Source of the DNA: Sycon ciliatum
Lineage: Eukaryota > Porifera > Calcarea > Leucosolenida > Sycettidae
Assembly: GCF_964019385.1 (NCBI RefSeq)
Contig: NC_088649.1
Coordinates: 25,454,017-25,518,016, forward strand
Direction: 5' to 3'
Length of the DNA stretch: 64,000 nt
The stretch's first letter is position 1; each line of letters starts with the position of its first letter. Made by a program: the position numbers and the translations under genes. Below, piece after piece: positions 21,600-32,329 of the stretch. The notes under the pieces were generated by a model. That model did not search any database. It saw only the letters and a list, made by a program, of their open reading frames with translations, and was not told the origin of the DNA.

Positions 21600-22840
21600 G
21601 TAAGTCGCAGGATCTGCATTCTGGAACAGATCGACGGATTTGATCGAGTTGATCGACAATCAAGATCAGAATTAAAATCTGGACGATGAAGGCTGATTAG
21701 CAACACGATGTTTGCGTACATTTACCCGAGTTGCCGGAGTTCGCAGCATGCAGCAAGGTGTGGGTTTTCCTCGGGTTCGGTGAGGAGCGAGCGTACGTCT
21801 GCTTGCGGTAATTTTCTTGTCGAGCAACCTTTTGTCTCAAAAAGGTCGACACTCTAATCAGTGAGCTCATCACGTTATCTGGTTGCAGGAATATAGATCA
21901 GGTGGGAATAGAGACATTATGTCGATAGGAATCAACTTTATTCTCTTTGTCGAGCTATGTCGCTCCGGCAACAGATGTCATCCATGCGTGAAACACAAAA
22001 TATCTGTTGGCATCCTAAAAAAATGCACGAAACCCACGACCAACTTACCAGATACACGAAATAGCCGTGGATGCATTTCCGTACCCAGCAAGTCGATCTC
22101 TCCGGGGTGCACCTGAAAAGCAAGTGCTCGAACCTGTCATACCTGTCATACTGGCCAACTCTCCCGGTTTTCCTGGGAAAATCCCGGGAAATCAACACTA
22201 CTCCCGGGGTCCTGGGGATTTGAAGGAAAATCCCGGACAAGTCACAGTTTCGTCTGATACAGGATTTTCCTGAAAACTCCATGGATTTGGTTTGAATGTC
22301 CCGGTTTTTTCAAAAATATGTACGGTGCGCACTTGCACTTCGTACTGTAAATGGCACTTTCAAGACCTGACCACAAGATCTGCACTGACAGACGCTATAG
22401 GTGGGCGCCGACGCGCCGACTGATCGAACTGCAGTGCAGGGTTGAACTGTGCCGTACGCAGATCTGCAGAGTTGAACTTTTTTTTTTGGCGGGAAAAGCC
22501 CTTTTCACTTGTTTTTGTGCCATCCAGGGATTTTGCGAAAAATCCAGGGATTCTGCATGTATTGTCAAGGGATTGAGATTTTGGTGGTTGGGCAGTATGC
22601 TACGTGGTCGAAATTTCAAATGATATTCCTGGAAAACAGGTTGCAGCTAGATCCCAAATCATGAAGTGCAGGGCATCGTGCCTCTTCATGGTTTCATTCA
22701 TGCAGCATTCCATCATACATCACAGTAGTAGCATAGCAAAATATCATGTTGCTGATCAACCTGATCATCTAGATTTTGATTCTGATCTTGATTGTCGAAC
22801 AAATCGATCAAATCCGTCGATCTGCTATGTCACGCGGTGG
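21600..22840. repeat. Diverged inverted repeat pair
   Basis: About 70-80 bp at 21620-21695 (GATCGACGGATTTGATCG, then GATCGACAATCAAGATCAG) recur inverted at 22765-22835. The interior carries CCCGG-rich words (CTCCCGGTTTTCCTGGG and relatives) at 22150-22240. It could be the ends of an old DNA element. No coding and no clear target duplication. Confidence 0.45.
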
Positions 22841-22969
22841 TCGGCACACGGCCAGTTTCGGGACGCAAAAATATCGTGCTTGGATCGCACAAATCGAGAT
22901 TTGTTCAATATGTTTGCACTTCTGCAGAGCTTTGCTGCTAGTGAAATTCAAGTTCTTCAGGGAAGGAAA

Positions 22970-23650
22970 TGGTTGTTGTTTGGAGTGACAAGGGTTGTCA
23001 TTTCGAATTTCTTGTCAGACTCGGTAGAGGTGACCACGCTGCAGTGTTTGGCGTGCTGGTGTCTGGAGCAGTGCCTGTTGTTTGAGCTTGAGAAGGCTCT
23101 TTCCATCGTCGGGTATGAAATTGGCAATGTTGCAATGTGGTGAAGTGAAAATATTTGAATTTGTTTATTTCCAGAAAACCTGGAACCCTTTTTTTACGAG
23201 ACATGTCCTGGGTGGTAGTGGAGTATAGTCCACTATCCTGCAGTGCATGATTCAGAAAAATAGACGCCGTAAATGGCTCCCGCTATGGCCCTTGACATTT
23301 GGCTATTCTAGCGATGCAATTTAGTGTTATTTGGAGATGATGGCCATTGCTTTCCTGGATGTAGCCATGGCTCTATGTGGTGGTGATGTGAAGACTGCTC
23401 AGGTGAGGTAATGTTGGCATGGTGGTGGTTTGTTCTTAGCTCCATTGCGTACGCTATACCAGCGCTCGTTTTGGACCCAATATTCAGTTGTATTTTGGGC
23501 CCATTTTAGCCAAGGTGTTACGAGCCCTTCTGCATGATTGTTGTAGACCCCAAAGGAAACCTACTTGCAAATTTTGAATGAAATCAGAGAGATGGCCCGC
23601 CCAGCGTTTCTGGTTTTCTCAGATAATTATGCTCTCTTAAAAATGCTTTA
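22970..23650. repeat. Dispersed ~0.65 kb segment, paralogous to 49430-50100
   Basis: Both regions begin with GGAGTGACAAG and a CTTGTCAG, continue about 350 bp later with AGGTGAGGTAATGTTGG-like sequence and a GCGTACGCTAT-like word, and end with GAAATCAGAGAGAT and CTCTCTTAA. Spacing is preserved while the sequence has diverged. They could be copies of an old interspersed repeat or duplicated intron sequence. The copy here lies just upstream of the LRR exon. Confidence 0.5.
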
Positions 23651-23717
23651 AGATGAAAACCTTAAATTTCCCTGTCACACAATTTCCAACATTCCTTCAT
23701 ACTCTTTCCTTGTTCAG

Positions 23718-23789
23718 GTATTTGAAAAATAATAATCTCCGCTATCTTCCCGGTGGACTGCCTCATGACACACCTCAATTAACTAAACT
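23718..23789 (+). CDS. Leucine-rich-repeat exon (72 nt, phase 2)
   Basis: An exon of exactly 72 nt bounded by CTTGTTCAG and GTAAGTC encodes a single 24-residue leucine-rich repeat, YLKNNNLRYLPGGL followed by a stretch with the next-repeat Leu positions. Both borders are phase 2, the arrangement seen in LRR genes built from one-repeat exons (for example LGR-type receptors). That is family knowledge, and this exon's parent gene is not established. LRR units of this kind form extracellular binding surfaces. No second LRR exon is visible in the window, so the gene's other exons must lie outside it or have been missed. Confidence 0.7.
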
Positions 23790-24240
23790 GTAAGTCTTGC
23801 CTGACGAACAAGAATACAGAAAAAAATGTCACGGTTCGCGTGAGACTCGGCAAGAATACTGACATTACCAGTATTTCATGATTCAGCCGTTTGCTCTTCC
23901 TCTAAGGATCTCTGCAGACCTGGGATAAAAGGTAGGCTGGGGATGCTGTTTAGGATAGCCATCGGAAGTGGCCCTACTATTGTGACTATCGAGTATGCAA
24001 GATAAGTAACAAAGGATACTACTGTCGATGATGAGGAGTATGAGTGTGATTTGCTCAGTTTATGATTCAGTTTCATCACAAGCAGATCAAGACTTTGCAG
24101 TGTGTTGCAAATTCCTGTAGGAGGACGCATAGCTTCTTTCGGCTCATACCCACACCGTATTTTCATACATCTACTTCGAAAAACAGAGAGGTTCCAGGCT
24201 GTCCAAGAGAGTGCTCAATACCGAGTGGTAGAGCTGGTTC

Positions 24241-24378
24241 AAACAATAGGAGGACAGAGGAAGTGTTTTTACTCAGAGTTTCACGCGCTAAGCGATCATC
24301 AGAAAACAGCTGTTTTCTGATGATCGCTTAGTGCGTGAAACTCTGAGTAAAAACACTTCCTCTGTCCTCCTATTGTTT
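24241..24378. repeat. 138-bp near-perfect palindrome without spacer
   Basis: The two 69-bp arms meet at AAACAG|CTGTTT (centre 24309/24310) and differ at a single base. There is no loop. No known terminal-repeat family is recognised. Confidence 0.95.
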
Positions 24379-24429
24379 GTTTTTACATCTACTTCGAAGT
24401 AAGTTTATACATCTCTTATACATCTAAGC

Positions 24430-24595
24430 TGGAAATCGATAGGCACATCAGCAAGATGTGCAACCTCCGCCTAGAAGAAAACCTGCAGATCATCGCTGCA
24501 GACAAGACAACGCTACTGCATTGTAGGAGTGAGCTTGTATGTAAATGACTCGCCAACAAATTCCTACTCAAGAACCCCAATGCAGCCATGATATA
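24430..24595 (+). pseudogene. Penelope-like endonuclease C-terminal fragment
   Basis: The plus strand translates to the tail that follows a GIY-YIG domain in one Penelope-like lineage: CNLRLEENLQIIAADK, then RSELVCK and NKFLLKNP. A similar tail follows the GIY-YIG domain at 28928-29400 (KRSELVSKCPHQRKFLL). It is a short fragment with stops, cut on the right by the TTAA-flanked element at 24600. Confidence 0.6.
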
Positions 24596-25709
24596 TTAAC
24601 CCTTTGCGTGCTGAGTACGAGTTAACTCGCACTTTATGCATGACCTGATCCACTACGTACGAGTTAACTCGCAAAAAGTTCGCGCACTGTATCGCAGTGC
24701 ATAGACCAGTGTAAACTTTCGTAACTTCGTCAAACATAAACGCATCGCGACAATCAATACACCGTTGGAAAGATCTTCACCTCATCTTTCCGGGGATATA
24801 AAGTTCTTCGCGATCGAATAAGAATTCATTGAGCGGCGACAAGATGAACACGGAAATCACGGCCCAGAGTGAACGCGCGCTGTATCGCAGTGCATAGACC
24901 AGTGTACAAACTTTCGTAACTTCGTCAAACATAAACGCATCGCGACAATCAATACACCGTTGGAAAGATCTTCACCTCATCTTTCCGGGGGTATAAAGTT
25001 CTTCGCGATAGGATACGAATTCATTGAGCGGCGACAAGATGAACACGGAAATCACGGCCCAGAGTAAACGCGCGCTGTATCGCAGTGCATAGACCAGTGT
25101 ACAAACTTTCGTAACTTCGTCAAACATAAACGCATCGCGACAATCAATACACCGTTGGAAAGATCTTCACCTCATCTTTCCGGGGGTATAAAGTTCTTCG
25201 CGATAGGATAAGAATTAATTGAGCGGCGACAAGACGAACACGGAAATCACGGCCCAGAGTGAACGCGAATTTTTTTGTTCATAACTTCTTTTTGTTGCAG
25301 AGCGTGCCAGGGGATTTCCCTTTTGGCACGGCGCATGCGTGATGGACATCAAATGAAGCGCTTGGATCTGAGCTTTGCAGCGCAGTTTGAATTGTGAAAA
25401 TCTGTTGAATTTGGGCAAGAAGCCGAACAAGAATGTGAAATTGAGTTGTTGTGCCGTTCCGAGGCACGGTGGAGTAATTCGGAGAGGACCTGGATGTGGC
25501 CCTGATGTGTCTATGGAGCTGAGAGCTGCCAGGATGGATTCGCTTGGTCCTGATCTTTCCAACGATCCCAGGACGATGAAAATCCATCAAGGTTGAGTAA
25601 AATCAGAATAAATTTCGTTCGGAGCTGTGAGTGCATACTCCACCAAGAGAGTCAGTGCGCTGTACGGCCAGTGGATTGGAGAAAAGGGGCTCAGCATGCA
25701 AAGGGTTAA
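24596..25709. mobile_element. piggyBac-like non-autonomous element, TTAA duplication
   Basis: The target TTAA is present at both tips (24596-24599, 25706-25709). The ends are inverted copies, CCCTTTGCGTGCTGAG on the left and CTCAGCATGCAAAGGG on the right. A subterminal ACGAGTTAACTCG palindrome occurs twice on the left (about 24617 and 24660). TTAA targeting with CCCTTT ends is the hallmark of piggyBac. The interior is a three-copy tandem repeat plus ~430 bp of unrecognised sequence, and no transposase is seen. Confidence 0.85.
24682..25266. repeat. Three-copy ~195 bp tandem repeat inside the piggyBac-like element
   Basis: Units start near 24682, 24872 and 25069 with CTGTATCGCAGTGCATAGACC, and share AAACATAAACGCATCGCG, CACCGTTGGAAAG and GAGCGGCGACAAGA. 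They are almost identical with a few substitutions and a 2-base length difference. No coding. Confidence 0.95.
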
Positions 25710-25710
25710 C

Positions 25711-26035
25711 AGTTGTGCAACCACCCCTACATCGCAATTGTGTCTCTCACCCTCTACCTTCGCTCTCCTCCTTCTTCCCAAAGCCTCGTGCTGCCCGTTG
25801 TACGAGGGGCCAAACCACCCCATCCATTGCAGTGTACAGATTTCGTACTTCTGATGGTGTCAATTCTTTTTCGAACCGTGCTGCGTTGTTCTTTAATGAG
25901 CTACCCTCTGAACTCCGCAGTTCTTCACACACTCAGCATTTCATGCAGAAATTCAACAAGTTTTTGAAGGACCCAAAGCGCGTTAACCACTTTCTTAACT
26001 TCCTTTTTGGCCGCGTTACCAATGTGTGGTGAACT
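25711..26035 (+). pseudogene. Non-LTR reverse transcriptase C-terminal tail fragment
   Basis: The plus strand encodes a tail of the kind found at the end of LINE reverse transcriptases: YRFRTSDGVNSFSNRAALFF, then NELPSELR and a Phe-Lys-rich end, with stop near 26032. Only the tail remains, directly right of the piggyBac-like element. Confidence 0.55.
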
Positions 26036-26249
26036 TTGCTTATCCTTGAGTGACCGTTGTATATCCTTATTTACTTCTTTTTCATTGGTGCAAGGCACAC
26101 CCCATGTATGTTCTTCATTATCTTAACCTTTGCTGTGTCTTCACATTGGCTATAGCCTCATATTTTAACTTTTCTTCTTCCTTTTTGCCTCATCGCCGCT
26201 CTTTAAATTTGTTTGTCAACACTGTTGAGTTGTTCGATGTTAAATAAAT

Positions 26250-27566
26250 ACTATACACCACAGCCCCAGCGGGGACCATCATCGTTACAATGGACGTGGT
26301 CGCTCTTCACCCAAGTATCCTTATCGCTGAAGGGGTGGAGGTGGTTGCTAAAGTCCTGCAGCAGCACATCGAGTCTGTCGACACATTATTTTGGTTTATG
26401 CATGGAGCAGATCGAAGAGCTGTTAACCTTCGTTCTAAGATCCAATTATCTCAGATTTGGTGAGAAGGTCTACCACCAGAGGGAAGGCATCTCCATGGGT
26501 AACAACCTAGCGCCACCGTTTGCGATTATCTTCATGCATGACCTTGAAACCTCGCTGTTGCATAACGCAACTGGTGCTCCTGTACTCTTCAAGCGTTATA
26601 TTGATTATATCATTTTGCTGGGGACACTGGGGGCCGCACTTCTCCGCCAGCTTATTGCATTCTTCAATACTGCCAATGCGAGCATCAAGTTCACGTATCA
26701 ATCTTCGGAGGAAACTGGGTCGGTTGACTTTATGGACAGGACTATGCATGTCTCCTTCGAGGGCGCAATATCATTTGAGCTGTTCCGCAAAGCTTGCCAC
26801 AGTTGCCTCGTCTCAGACTTCAACTCGTGTGTTCCGCAGCAGCAAAAACTCGCCATCACATCTTCGGAATTCCTCCGTGCGGCCCCTGTCCTCTGATCCT
26901 GCAGCCCGCCAGCGAAGGGAGCAAAAGGTTATTGACACATTTAAACTCAACAACTTTCCTGACAAAGTTATCGCGACTGCTCATGAACGAGCCATACGAA
27001 CTGCTAAACACAAGAAAGACTATCGATCCACGTTGAAGTTACCATTCAAAACGGATGCCATCCACTACAGAATCCACAGTCTTCTAAACAAATACAACCT
27101 CAATGTTCAGATAATCTACAGGAATGCAAGGCTTTCCAACAGCGTCACTAAGTCCAGCCTCACTGGACCTTGCAGCCGTAAGTGGGTGGATCCCGCTGCC
27201 CCAAGGCGACGAGGAAGGCCTAAAGCCGCCTGCGTTGCATGCCAAACGAGCGAGGTAGGATGCATGGTTTATCGTCTGACCTGCAAATGCTCGCAGAAGT
27301 ATTTTGGAGAGACTGGCCGTAGTGTGGCAACGCGAACAAAAGAACACAATGTTTAGTCACCCAACAAGACGTCTGGAAAAGCCCTGGGCAAGCACTACCA
27401 ACTTCACCATGGTGGCGAGGTACTGCCGCTTGGTGAGTCGGCATTCAAAGAGGTTCCCGTCCTTGCCACTGAGTCGGATCGGGCCAGGAGGAGGATACGC
27501 GAAGCAATACAAATTCGCGACATGAGCCCCAGCATAAACATTAACGCAGGATGGGACCTCCTATGA
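26250..27566 (+). pseudogene. Penelope-like element: RT and GIY-YIG endonuclease (broken)
   Basis: The plus strand reads, in order: the RT motif A block VTMDVVALHPSI near 26312; motif B (GISMGNNLAPPFAIIF) near 26490; the motif C region with YIDY where family members carry YxDD, near 26600; a basic region with an AT-hook-like PRRRGRPKA near 27205; and the GIY-YIG segment VYRLTCKC...YFGETGRS near 27270-27330. A C-terminal tail with RRRIREA stops at 27566. Frames shift near 26390, 26790 and 27355. The Asp-to-Tyr change plus frameshifts make it inactive. Upstream sequence is missing. Confidence 0.8.
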
Positions 27567-27597
27567 AGTCTCTTGTGAGGTAATGCCTTGTACATTC

Positions 27598-27892
27598 ACG
27601 TATATTCTCTATTATAAGCACAGGTCTCCATTACTAGCACAGTCTCTAATACTAGCACACTGTGAGCACCTTTCGAAACATTATAAGCACAGTCTCTATT
27701 ATTAGCACGGCCTTGGTGGAAATCAATGCTGCATGCATAATATCTAGCATGTATTTCTTCTTGCTCTGTATGGATGTATTGGTTGAAAAATATACGCGCA
27801 CTCTCCAGTATAAGCGCTGTCTCCAATATAAGCGCGGGGTAGAGGGGTGTTGAAAAAATATAAGCACGGCGCTTATAATAGAGAATATACGG
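27598..27892. mobile_element. ~295 bp miniature inverted-repeat element (CGTATATTCTCTATTATAAG ends)
   Basis: The left end at 27598-27619 and the right end at 27870-27892 are inverted copies with at most one or two differences. The interior is full of ATTATAAGCAC and TCTCCAATATAAGC variants. No coding. The target duplication is unclear. Confidence 0.75.
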
Positions 27893-28129
27893 TATTTCTG
27901 GCCCTGACACTCGCTTTTCCTGGATAGTGGTGGTTTTGCACCCCATGCACTGTCACTACTACTGTTGTTGCTAGCGCCTGCAATAACATGTCTGCACGCA
28001 CCTAGTGTACATGTACATTCTGTTTGGTGCCTGTACCCGTGCCATATTTAGAGTTGCTGCGTATTGCGTTATTTCTACACCAGGTTTTTTGTGATGTTCA
28101 GTTTTGTCTTTTTTTCTCTCTCGTACAAC

Positions 28130-28620
28130 AACAACGCACATCAAGCAACATCTGTCAGCCCGTACCAATTGTCGTGAGTTGTACAGTGATAATGTGTTCT
28201 CAATATTGTCACGTGGTAGATGTGCGTTGCATCTGGCTGTGTTAGAAGCTTTGTATATCCATAAGTTAGATCCTGAACTTTGCGTACAGAAAGAAAATGT
28301 GTTGTCGCGACAATTGTTTGGTGTTACTCCTCGTCGAGGTGTTAACAATGTAACTTAATTTGCTCACTATGTTCTTGTCGCTATTATTATTTCCTTCGAG
28401 TTTTGTGTCGTGCTGAACTTGATACTTTTTCCACCTTGTCACGAGTGTTGTTATCTCATATCTTTACGCTATATCAGTTTTAGTCTTTCCAACTTGAGCC
28501 ATTCCCTGTATAATCCTTGATGAGAAGGGACCGAAAACGTTCGGATACTTTGACAAGTGCCTTATTTTGACTGGATGTGTGTTTGCGTGGATACTTACGA
28601 CCAAACACGTGCCTTCGTTA
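28130..28620 (+). repeat. Penelope-like C-terminus and 3' tail, copy a
   Basis: The end of a GIY-YIG protein (THIKQHLS..., then LHLAVLEALYIHKLDPELC, stop near 28355) runs into a ~260 bp tail with TTGATGAGAAGGGACC and a CCGAA-AACG-TTCGG hairpin near 28520-28550. The same block recurs at 33615-34040 (plus) and, shorter, at 35897-36135 (minus). Confidence 0.75.
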
Positions 28621-28927
28621 TTAAAGTATTATCCGCCTCCAACTTCTTGTAAAATTATTATTATTATTATGATTATTATTACACAAAGGCAAACAATGAA
28701 AACCTTGGCAAATTAATTCCGTTCTGACTCAGAGTTTCATGGCTGAAGGCAGCGCTGTATATCTAAGTGGAGAGAGGTGCGATAATACAATAGCGAGAGG
28801 AGTAATCGCGTGAATGTATACAGGGACAGGTTATTTCAGAGGCAGATGAAGTAGGCGCAGGTCTGGCACTAAAAAGCACTCGCTTAATCTCCCTCACACC
28901 CCACACCCACGATTATCAAAGGGCACA

Positions 28928-29400
28928 ATGCTGCCAAACCTCACTCGCGTCCGCCAGAGGGGAGTTGTGCCATGCAATTGTCAGGTCAAGGCGTCGTGCC
29001 GCCTCAACGGTGACTGCCAGTCTTCCGACGTCGTGTACGAGGCGCATGTAGCATCCAACGAAGTTAAGACCTACGTCGGCATGACAGCTACCACATTCAA
29101 GCAGCGCTACAACAAACACACTTCGGACTTCCGCCATGAAAAGTACGCCGCATCGACTAAGTTGTCCAAGCACATCTGGGATCTGAAAAACGAGAACCGC
29201 GGATTCGACATCAGATGGGAGATCAAGGATAGAGCACCTTCATACAGTAACATCAGCAAGAAGTGTGGCCTATGCCTCACCTAAAGGTTCCACATCCTGA
29301 AAGCTTCAAAATCTACCTCCCTAAACAAGAGAAGTGAGCTGGTATCTAAATGCCCTCACCAGAGGAAGTTTCTGCTGGCCACCCCTATAACATGGACAGC
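28928..29400 (+). pseudogene. Penelope-type GIY-YIG endonuclease fragment
   Basis: A 118-codon frame (stop near 29283) followed in another frame by its tail. Motifs are a Cys-rich lead (CNCQVKASCRLNGDC), VVYEAHV and TYVGMTATTFKQRYNKH (the GIY-YIG core), a TKLSKHIWDLK helix, and a CGLC finger ending in the KRSELVSKCPHQRKFLL tail at 29330-29380. This differs from the GIY-YIG lineage at 30.5-32.0 kb. No RT is attached. Confidence 0.75.
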
Positions 29401-29489
29401 TATGACCGCTGCGGGTTTTTTTGACGCGTGATTGCAGGAGTTTGTGTGCGCCTATAGATTTGTCATACGAACACAGATGCCTGTGTATG

Positions 29490-29790
29490 CGTGTGTGCGT
29501 GTTGACATGTGTGTGTGTATGTGTGTGTGTGTGCATATATCTATTGGTGTGTGTATGTGCGTGTGCGTGTGTATGTGCGTGTGCGTGTGTTTGCGCGTGT
29601 GCGAGTTAGGGTGTTGTGGGTGGGTGGGTGTATGTGTGTGCGTGCGTGCGCCCGTGTGCAAGTTATGGTGTTGTGGGTGGGTGTATGTGTGTGGGTGTTA
29701 GTGTGTGTGTGTATGTGTGTGGGTGTTACTATGTGTGTGCGTGTTGGCATGTGTGTGTGTGTGTGTGTGTGTGGGTGTGGTGTGTGAGCG
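29490..29790. repeat. Degenerate (GT)n / GTGTGC microsatellite
   Basis: About 300 bp of interrupted GT and GTGC repeats with an internal near-duplicate (AAGTTATGGTGTTGTGGGTGG / GAGTTAGGGTGTTGTGGG). Cys/Val-rich translations are compositional. Confidence 0.95.
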
Positions 29791-30164
29791 AGATTAAGCG
29801 CATGCTTGTTAGCGCTAGAACTGCGCCTACTGCCTCTGTCTCTGAAATAGCCTGTCCCTGTATACATTTGTCGTATCCATACTATTGACACGTGCCTTTT
29901 AGGCCTCTACGGGACAAGTATGCCTTATTTAGGTGTCTAATTATTTATCTATCTCCCGTAAACGGGTTCATAATCGTCTTTATTTTATATCTTCACACAA
30001 GGCCTAGGGCCTTCCTTATTTGGTATACGCTGTTATTTCCCCACATGGCTCCCGCTCTTTATGCAACAGTTCGTACACATATTTACTACGGTTTGATACG
30101 CTATTGCATGCGGTACCAGCAATCTCGTGGCCATGAATTTCCATAGCCGCAACTAGATAATATT

Positions 30165-30312
30165 GCTATCCGTCGGGGAAGTGAACTGCCTGAAAAGAGA
30201 AAAAAAAACGCCAGACCCACCTGGACTCGAACCTGGGACCCTGCTTGTCATGAGCAATGCTCTAACCACTGAGCTATGGGACCAGGCTGAACCTAGAAGT
30301 TCACTTCCCCGA
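30165..30312 (-). repeat. tRNA-derived SINE with inverted flanking arms
   Basis: A tRNA-like core (30210-30283) lies between inverted 16-bp arms, GTCGGGGAAGTGAACT at about 30172 and its complement at about 30297. A fragment of the same unit (CTTCTAGGTTCAGCCTGG) reappears inverted at 30497-30527, next to the Penelope-like element. Confidence 0.7.
30210..30283 (-). tRNA. tRNA-like unit, anticodon position TGA, probably SINE head
   Basis: The minus strand folds as a tRNA: 7-bp acceptor with one mismatch and one G-T pair, GCTC/GAGC D stem, 5-bp anticodon stem with loop CATGACA, and a T arm (TTCGAGT loop) with one mismatch. Box A (TAGCTCAGTGG) and box B (GGTTCGAGTCC) are good. The loop lacks the usual U before the anticodon and a related degraded unit lies at 2.7 kb, so I regard it as SINE-derived rather than a working tRNA-Ser. 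Confidence 0.45.
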
Positions 30313-30502
30313 CTGATCCGTTGAATTTGAAGTTCTCCCAATCCTTTCCAAATTTAATCACTTTCTTTCACCTCTGGTAGTTTCCAGAAACTGACCGTTG
30401 TTGGTCCCCTAGGGGAGGGAAAAAGACCCAAGTGCCATCAGTATGCGTGGCACGTGTTGTGAACTGCCTTTGGAGTGAAAAACTTGTCAGCGCCTTCTAG
30501 GT

Positions 30503-32033
30503 TCAGCCTGGTCCCATAGCTCCCACCAACACAGACCTCGAAGGAGGAGGGTCAGGGGGAGGCAGAGGTGCTGTCACCACTCGAGGCACAGCCCCATGCA
30601 AAGCACCCAGAGGTACAGACTTAGGCACACCCAAGGGCTGCACCACCTCCAAAGAGCTGCCAAGCTCAAGCCCGTCCAACACAGATGTCAGAGGGGGAGC
30701 GGCAGACAGCGGCAGGGAACTATCCTGCCGTGTAGGTGATGGGTTTTTCCTAGGCCTCCCGCGTTTGGGCCTCTCAGATTGCGCACTGGGTGGAAGGATG
30801 TGAAGTGGAGTGTGTTGTTTGATACGTGCGTTCAGGTGCTGAACAGTCCTACCAACATACCGACTAGCACAATGTCGGCATTCGAAGTTGTAGATAACAT
30901 GACTGAGGTGGAGGGTAGGTAGGACGTCCTTCCGCACCGTGAACGCACGCATTGTTGTGAAGACTGGCACAAAATTTACTGCATAATAAGTACGACGGAC
31001 GATAGACTTGACTTCGTGACACACTTTGATCGATTCCTGCCCCTTCCATGGCAAACATAGATAGACGGGACAGCGAGGTGGACCAATCAGCACCGATTTC
31101 GGTTTCTGCTCCATGGACAGAAACTTACGCAACAAGAATTCCGGATAGCCATTCTTCAAGAAAACAGATCGAAGAAAATCGAGCTCGGCCTGCAGCTTAC
31201 TGGGCGAACAAATACGTTTCGCACGGTCCACGAGGTTACGAACTAAGCTGACCTTGTATTGAGACGAACAATATGAATCGAAGGCAATGTACTGACCGGT
31301 GAACGTAGGCTTACGATACACAGAAGTCAACATTTCACAGCCAGTCTTCTCTACAAGCACATCTAGAAATGACAACTTACTAGACTGCTCGTGCTCACAA
31401 GTAAAGCGGAGGGAAGGATGTAGGCTGTTGAGCACATCGAGAAACAATTCACTGCTCTCAACACTGTCAAAATGCGTGAACGAATCGTCAACAAAACGCA
31501 CGTAGAACGCGAGCCAAAGCGACTCATCAATCTTGCACTCACAATAACCAACGAATATATTGGCGAGGACGGGACCAAGAGGAGATCCCATCGCCACACC
31601 ATCCACTTGCTTGTACATCACATTGTTGAACGAAAATTCGACATCAGTTGTAACTGACAGCATCAAATGAGGAAACGCCACTTCCGATACCCATGGAGTA
31701 TCAACATCATCGTTACGGTACAATACATCCATACAGATGTCAACAGTCTCATCAAGAGGAACATTCGTAAAGAGCCTTACAACATCGAAGGAACACATGT
31801 GTGCATTGAGAGGGACCGGACTATCACGAAGCCTCGCACCAAAGTCGAAGCTATCCTTCACAGTGCGTTTGCAATAGTAAACTTGAACAGGCTGTAGGTA
31901 GATGCACAGCCATTTCGAGATAGAGTATTGAGGGGAGGCGGTCATGGACACTATTGGTCTAACAGGGCATGTAGGTTTATGGATTTTAGGAAGGCCATAG
32001 ATAAGCCGAATTTGTGTGTCCAGAAAGATACCC
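30503..32033 (-). pseudogene. Penelope-like element: long open RT plus GIY-YIG frame (5'-truncated)
   Basis: About 510 continuous minus-strand codons without a stop. Motifs in order are IYGLPKIHKP near 31995, motif A (CSFDVVRLFTNVPL) near 31795, motif B (GVAMGSPLGPVLANIF) near 31575, motif C (FYVRFVDDSF) near 31490, KLSFLDVLV near 31350, and the GIY-YIG core (YNFECRHCASRYVGRTVQHL) near 30875. A Pro/Ser-rich tail with an AT-hook-like KRGRPRK near 30750 follows. The frame ends inside a SINE fragment near 30503, so the natural C-terminus is uncertain. The N-terminal RT part is missing: a stop precedes 32033. Catalytic Asp residues are all present. Confidence 0.85.
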
Positions 32034-32329
32034 TAAAATTGTTCAAATAATGTTCTTTTGTGTAGTGTGGCAACGTTGTTGCCACTTGTGCCTAAATGTG
32101 TTTTGTCACCTTCTTGTTTATTATTGTTATTATTATCATTCGTTCTCACTTTTTTGTTTTTGTTGCTGATACACACTTGTCACGCTTAGTTCTTACTTGT
32201 ATACCCTTGTTTTCTGCACACTTTTGTGAGAAATCGCACCTCGATATTCCAGTGCTGTCATTGTATCGTGTCACCCTACCTTGATTGCTATATTATTAGT
32301 ATTATCATTATTATTAGAAACTCGGGTAT
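32034..32329. other. No gene seen
   Basis: AT-rich sequence with ATT/TTA-rich runs near 32120 and 32290. Confidence 0.5.

Noticed and set aside
23876-24166. 96-codon minus-strand frame with hydrophobic stretch
   Set aside because: No recognised family, no splice or start context, adjacent to repeat-derived sequence.
24682-25266. Possible CRISPR-like array
   Set aside because: Units are contiguous ~195 bp copies without unique spacers, inside a TTAA-flanked element in an animal genome.
28500-28560. Definite hammerhead ribozyme
   Set aside because: Core-like words are present but I could not form a convincing stem II; kept only as a tentative finding.
30210-30283. Functional tRNA-Ser(TGA) gene
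   Set aside because: Loop lacks the usual U33, two stem mismatches, and a SINE-like context with related degraded units.
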